DNA of 64,000 bases from the NCBI GenBank assembly GCA_018434685.1, contig JAHDOV010000021.1, forward strand, positions 103,157 through 167,156, given 5' to 3'. Shown one piece after another: positions 61,383-64,000 of the stretch. Position 1 is the first letter of the stretch; every line of letters starts with the position of its first letter. The notes beneath the pieces are model-generated. The model was not told the DNA's origin. It saw only the letters and a list, made by a program, of their open reading frames with translations, and made no database searches. The DNA comes from Deltaproteobacteria bacterium (GTDB taxonomy: Bacteria > Desulfobacterota > Desulfomonilia > UBA1062). Made by a program: the position numbers and the translations under genes.

Positions 61383-63579
61383 TTCGATTGGTCCTCCCTT
61401 CTATGGGCAGTCTTATGGTGAACATGGCTCCTCCCAGGGGGCTTGAGGAAACCTCGAGCGTGCCGCCGTGGTCCAGGATGATCCGCTGGCAGATGCTCAG
61501 CCCGATTCCGGTGCTGTCATTCTTCGTGGTGAAGAACGGATCAAAGATCTTGTTCCTGAGCTCTGTGGGCACCCCAGGGCCCGAATCCGATACGCACACC
61601 TGGATCTGCCCGTCTTTCTCTGAGGAATGCAGGGCTATCCTTTTCTCCCCCTCATGCTCCTTGAGAGCGTGGGCCGCATTATTGATGAGGTTCAGCACAA
61701 CCTCCTCGATCATCTGGGGGTCTGCCATGCAGGCAGGCAGGTTGTCGGTCAGCATCTTCTCGAACGTGATGCCGGCCTTTCGCAGGGTAACACCGGCCAG
61801 GCCGAGGGCCTCATTGATCGGGTCATTGATGTCTATCCGGACAAGCCTGGGCATGGTGGGCTTGGAGAAGTCCATGACCCTGCGTACAACCGACTCGATC
61901 TTGTTCGAGGCCGATTGGAGCTGGCCGAGGATCTCCTGCACCTTCTCGAGCCCCTGTCCCCGTTCATAGATCTTCTCCAGGGTCTTCAGATAGATATTGA
62001 TGCCCGAGAGCGGGTTCCTGATTTCGTGGGCCATGCCGGCGGCCACCCGTCCGAGCGAGGCCATCTTGTCCTGTGCCATGATAAGCCCTTCGAGCTGCTT
62101 GGCCCTGGTCATGTCCATCATGGTAACGAGCACGGCGGGCCTGCCCTGGTACTCGAACATGCTCGCCCGGCAGTATACCCATTTGAGGTCTTCCTTGCTG
62201 CCGGTTTTGTCGAGTGGATAGAATCTGAAATCCGTGTCCAGGGATCTGACCTCTCCTGCCATGATCGTTTTGTAGAAACGCTTGTATTTTTCGACATCCT
62301 CGGGATAGATATTTTCGGTCAAGATATTCTTGGGGTCAAAGGATCGCGGCAGGGAACCTGAGAGGCGTTCCTGTTCGGGATTCTGGTACAGGATCTGGTC
62401 GTCATGGACAATGAAGATGCCCACGAGTGAATTCTCCACGAGGTCACGGAAACTCTTCTCGCTCTGCTGCAGGATCTCTTCCGAGCGCTTGCGTTCGACG
62501 ATGTTCTTCGCGAGGCTGAGGTTGCTGTAGGTGAGATTGGAGAGCTCCCGGGCGAAGAGCCACAGCAGGTTGAGCACCTTGTTGAATTGCTGGGATGTCA
62601 TGCGGGGCATCTCGTCAAAGGCAGCGAGCATCTCCTCCTCGTCAGCCCCGATCTGCCGCGCGTAGTCCCGGATCTGTTCCCGGTCTGTACCGAGCAGGTT
62701 GTTCTGGCCGATAAACCAGTTGGCAATATGCTTTCCGGCCACGATGATGGGCGCACTGGCATCGACAAAGCCGCAGCCGAGACATTTCTGGTAGAGGGGG
62801 TGCATCGCTGTGCGGGCCTTCTCTCCCAGGACCCGGTCCGACTCGATGCAGCGTGCCAGGCCTTTGTCGGTATTCCGCGCGATCTCGCACACCTTGGAGA
62901 AATTACTGGGTTTTGTGATGGGGTTTCCGTGAATGTCGGAAATGAGCGATGCCACCCCGGTCACCTCGGCAAAGGCATCCTGGATCTGCTGGAGGCGCTC
63001 GAGGTTTACCAGGTCGAGAAACTCGAAGTCCTGCGGCTCCCCCTCGGAAGAGAGGATATATCTGATCCGTTCACGCAGGATGCGCTGGCTTTCCCTGAGC
63101 ATCTTCAATTCCCGCTCCCGGTCGGTGATATCGATGATGACCCCTTCGATGGAAACGACCTCGTCTTTGTCAGAGAACAACCCCATCCCGTGCTCCCAGA
63201 CCCATTTCTCTTCGCCGGATGCGGAACGGATCCGGTACATGATCCGGTAGGGCTGCTTTCTGTTCAGGGCCTTCTGGATCTGAATGCGCAGTTCTGCCCG
63301 GTCTTCAGGATTGACCAGGTCCTTGTACGAAACGGTCTGCTTCTCGATGAGGTCCGAAGGGGTATAACCGGTCAGGTCAAAACAACCCTCGCTGACGAAT
63401 TCCATTATCCAGCGCTTATCCTTGCGGGAGCGAAATACCATGCCCGGCAGATTGTTGATCATTTTCGACTGGGCAAACTCTCTCTGCCTCAGGGTATCTT
63501 GTGTCCGGTTGCGCCCTAAGACCTCTTTTTCCAGTTCCGCTACCCTGCGCTTGAGCTCCTCATAGGTCGGTTCAGCCAT
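61354..63579 (-). CDS. PAS-PocR-PAS sensor histidine kinase
   Basis: 741 residues from the ATG at 63579 (AAAGGAAAAG upstream). Coiled start (YEELKRRVAELEKEV); PAS 1 near 35-160 (YKDLVNPEDRAEL); PocR domain near 195-365 with the cysteines of ARCIESD and HPLYQKCLGCGF; PAS 2 near 390-500; kinase core with H-box AAGMAHEIRNPLSGI near 527, NLINNAAHAL, SDSGPGV and GIGLSICQRII. No membrane helix, so it senses inside the cell. PocR domains bind small hydrocarbon derivatives such as propanediol in PocR itself, so a metabolite signal is likely. Confidence 0.93.
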   Translation of the reverse strand: MAEPTYEELKRRVAELEKEVLGRNRTQDTLRQREFAQSKMINNLPGMVFRSRKDKRWIMEFVSEGCFDLTGYTPSDLIEKQTVSYKDLVNPEDRAELRIQIQKALNRKQPYRIMYRIRSASGEEKWVWEHGMGLFSDKDEVVSIEGVIIDITDRERELKMLRESQRILRERIRYILSSEGEPQDFEFLDLVNLERLQQIQDAFAEVTGVASLISDIHGNPITKPSNFSKVCEIARNTDKGLARCIESDRVLGEKARTAMHPLYQKCLGCGFVDASAPIIVAGKHIANWFIGQNNLLGTDREQIRDYARQIGADEEEMLAAFDEMPRMTSQQFNKVLNLLWLFARELSNLTYSNLSLAKNIVERKRSEEILQQSEKSFRDLVENSLVGIFIVHDDQILYQNPEQERLSGSLPRSFDPKNILTENIYPEDVEKYKRFYKTIMAGEVRSLDTDFRFYPLDKTGSKEDLKWVYCRASMFEYQGRPAVLVTMMDMTRAKQLEGLIMAQDKMASLGRVAAGMAHEIRNPLSGINIYLKTLEKIYERGQGLEKVQEILGQLQSASNKIESVVRRVMDFSKPTMPRLVRIDINDPINEALGLAGVTLRKAGITFEKMLTDNLPACMADPQMIEEVVLNLINNAAHALKEHEGEKRIALHSSEKDGQIQVCVSDSGPGVPTELRNKIFDPFFTTKNDSTGIGLSICQRIILDHGGTLEVSSSPLGGAMFTIRLPIEGRTNRNDSVQHIYR

Positions 63580-63790
63580 CGTTGCTTTTCCTTTAAAAAC
63601 GTCGTTTCCGTGCACGATAAAGCATGTTTGGGCCTGTTTCACCAGTTTTTTGTGCAGACAAAGAGGCATTCACCAACATGGGTAGCTCTCCATTGATGAC
63701 TGTTTCTTTAATAAGTCTCCTGCCGGCGATTGTCAAATATGTCCCGGCCTCTCCTGGTTGACTGCCGTACGCTCGATCTGGTTCATGGGG

Positions 63791-63827
63791 TAAAAAATGG
63801 CCGGCGGCATGGATCATGCCGCCGGCC
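63791..63827 (-). terminator. Rho-independent terminator (minus strand) of the right-edge gene
   Basis: GGCCGGCGGCATG and CATGCCGCCGGCC form a 13-pair perfect stem with a three-base loop, followed on the minus strand by ATTTTTTA. It ends the transcript from the gene at 63872. Confidence 0.93.
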
Positions 63828-63871
63828 TGCGCAGTTCGTGGTGTGTGTTTCGATGATGCTTGCGCGAGGGC

Positions 63872-64000
63872 TTAATAGAGGTGAACCCCTTTCATGACGT
63901 CTTCATACTCCATGGTCTTGACCTGGTGGAGGGTCGTGGTGCCGTCGAGGGTGAGATACCCGCGGATGGCATCGATCTGCTTGTAGGTCATGCCCTTGAC
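63872..64000 (-). CDS. 3' end of an unrecognised gene
   Basis: The last 42 codons and the TAA of a gene that runs past the right edge. The tail reads KGMTYKQIDAIRGYL, then TLDGTTTLHQVKTMEYEDVM and KGVHLY. I do not recognise it. A terminator follows 45 bases later, so the frame is real. Confidence 0.6.
   Translation of the reverse strand, partial: VKGMTYKQIDAIRGYLTLDGTTTLHQVKTMEYEDVMKGVHLY

Overview
The window looks like a chromosomal segment of a Gram-negative anaerobe, most likely a member of the Desulfobacterota (former Deltaproteobacteria, Syntrophales/Desulfomonile-like). This is an inference from gene content: a complete Mla outer-membrane lipid transport set, lipoproteins and an OmpA-type protein, a perfect CIRCE element in front of groESL, a fused pheA-hisC-tyrA-aroA-cmk operon, many PAS-histidine kinases and sigma-54 activators, and a BadF/BcrA-type ATPase fragment at the left edge. 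No rRNA, phage, integrase or intact insertion sequence was seen; there is one tRNA, tRNA-Pro(GGG).

Layout. 0-5 kb: edge of an activase-like ATPase, mntP, a two-helix membrane protein, groES-groEL (promoter overlapping CIRCE, strong terminator) and a TetR regulator. 5-14.2 kb: yacG-pcnB, a membrane sensor-like protein, two tiny coupled ORFs, the minus-strand aromatic/histidinol-phosphate/cmk operon with stop-start overlaps, a small transpeptidase and the tRNA. 14.5-15.1 kb: minus-strand small stress-type membrane genes plus a BON-domain remnant. 15.3-24.7 kb: plus-strand radical SAM gene, then mlaE-F-D-C-A, a CoA-transferase/GNAT fusion and an AsmA-like gene. MlaF carries a C-terminal degenerate GGDEF domain (GINEF). 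25-30 kb: a PAS-sigma-54 activator, two DUF4398 lipoproteins (one with OmpA domain), a duplicated fragment of the activator 3' end, a monooxygenase-like gene, a second near-identical copy of the small membrane genes, and a CsbD gene. 30.1-38.9 kb: one 2919-residue cyclic beta-1,2-glucan synthase.

39-51.5 kb is a dense signalling block: a CheB-CheR-PAS fusion, two paralogous PAS hybrid kinases (one with Asp-to-Ala at the receiver phosphorylation site, the other with its conserved N-terminus lying upstream of any usual start codon), an RpoH-like sigma factor with no region 4, a hybrid kinase, an NtrC-type activator, a full RpoH-like sigma factor, and two small unknown genes. Between these lie decayed remnants: a second activator helix-turn-helix tail and a diverged repeat shared with the truncated sigma gene. 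52-58.3 kb: a self-inhibited class II Fic protein and a complete BMP-family (nucleoside-type) ABC importer operon. 58.5-64 kb: DUF2062 protein, stand-alone receiver, NtrC activator and its PAS-PocR-PAS histidine kinase partner, and the 3' end of an unrecognised gene with a strong terminator.

The most interesting signals are the MlaF-GGDEF fusion, the changed receiver site and start-less kinase pair, the shortened sigma factor with its repeated tail, and the repeated or decayed copies that mark recombination at 14.5-15.1, 27-29.7 and 46.3-47.2 kb.
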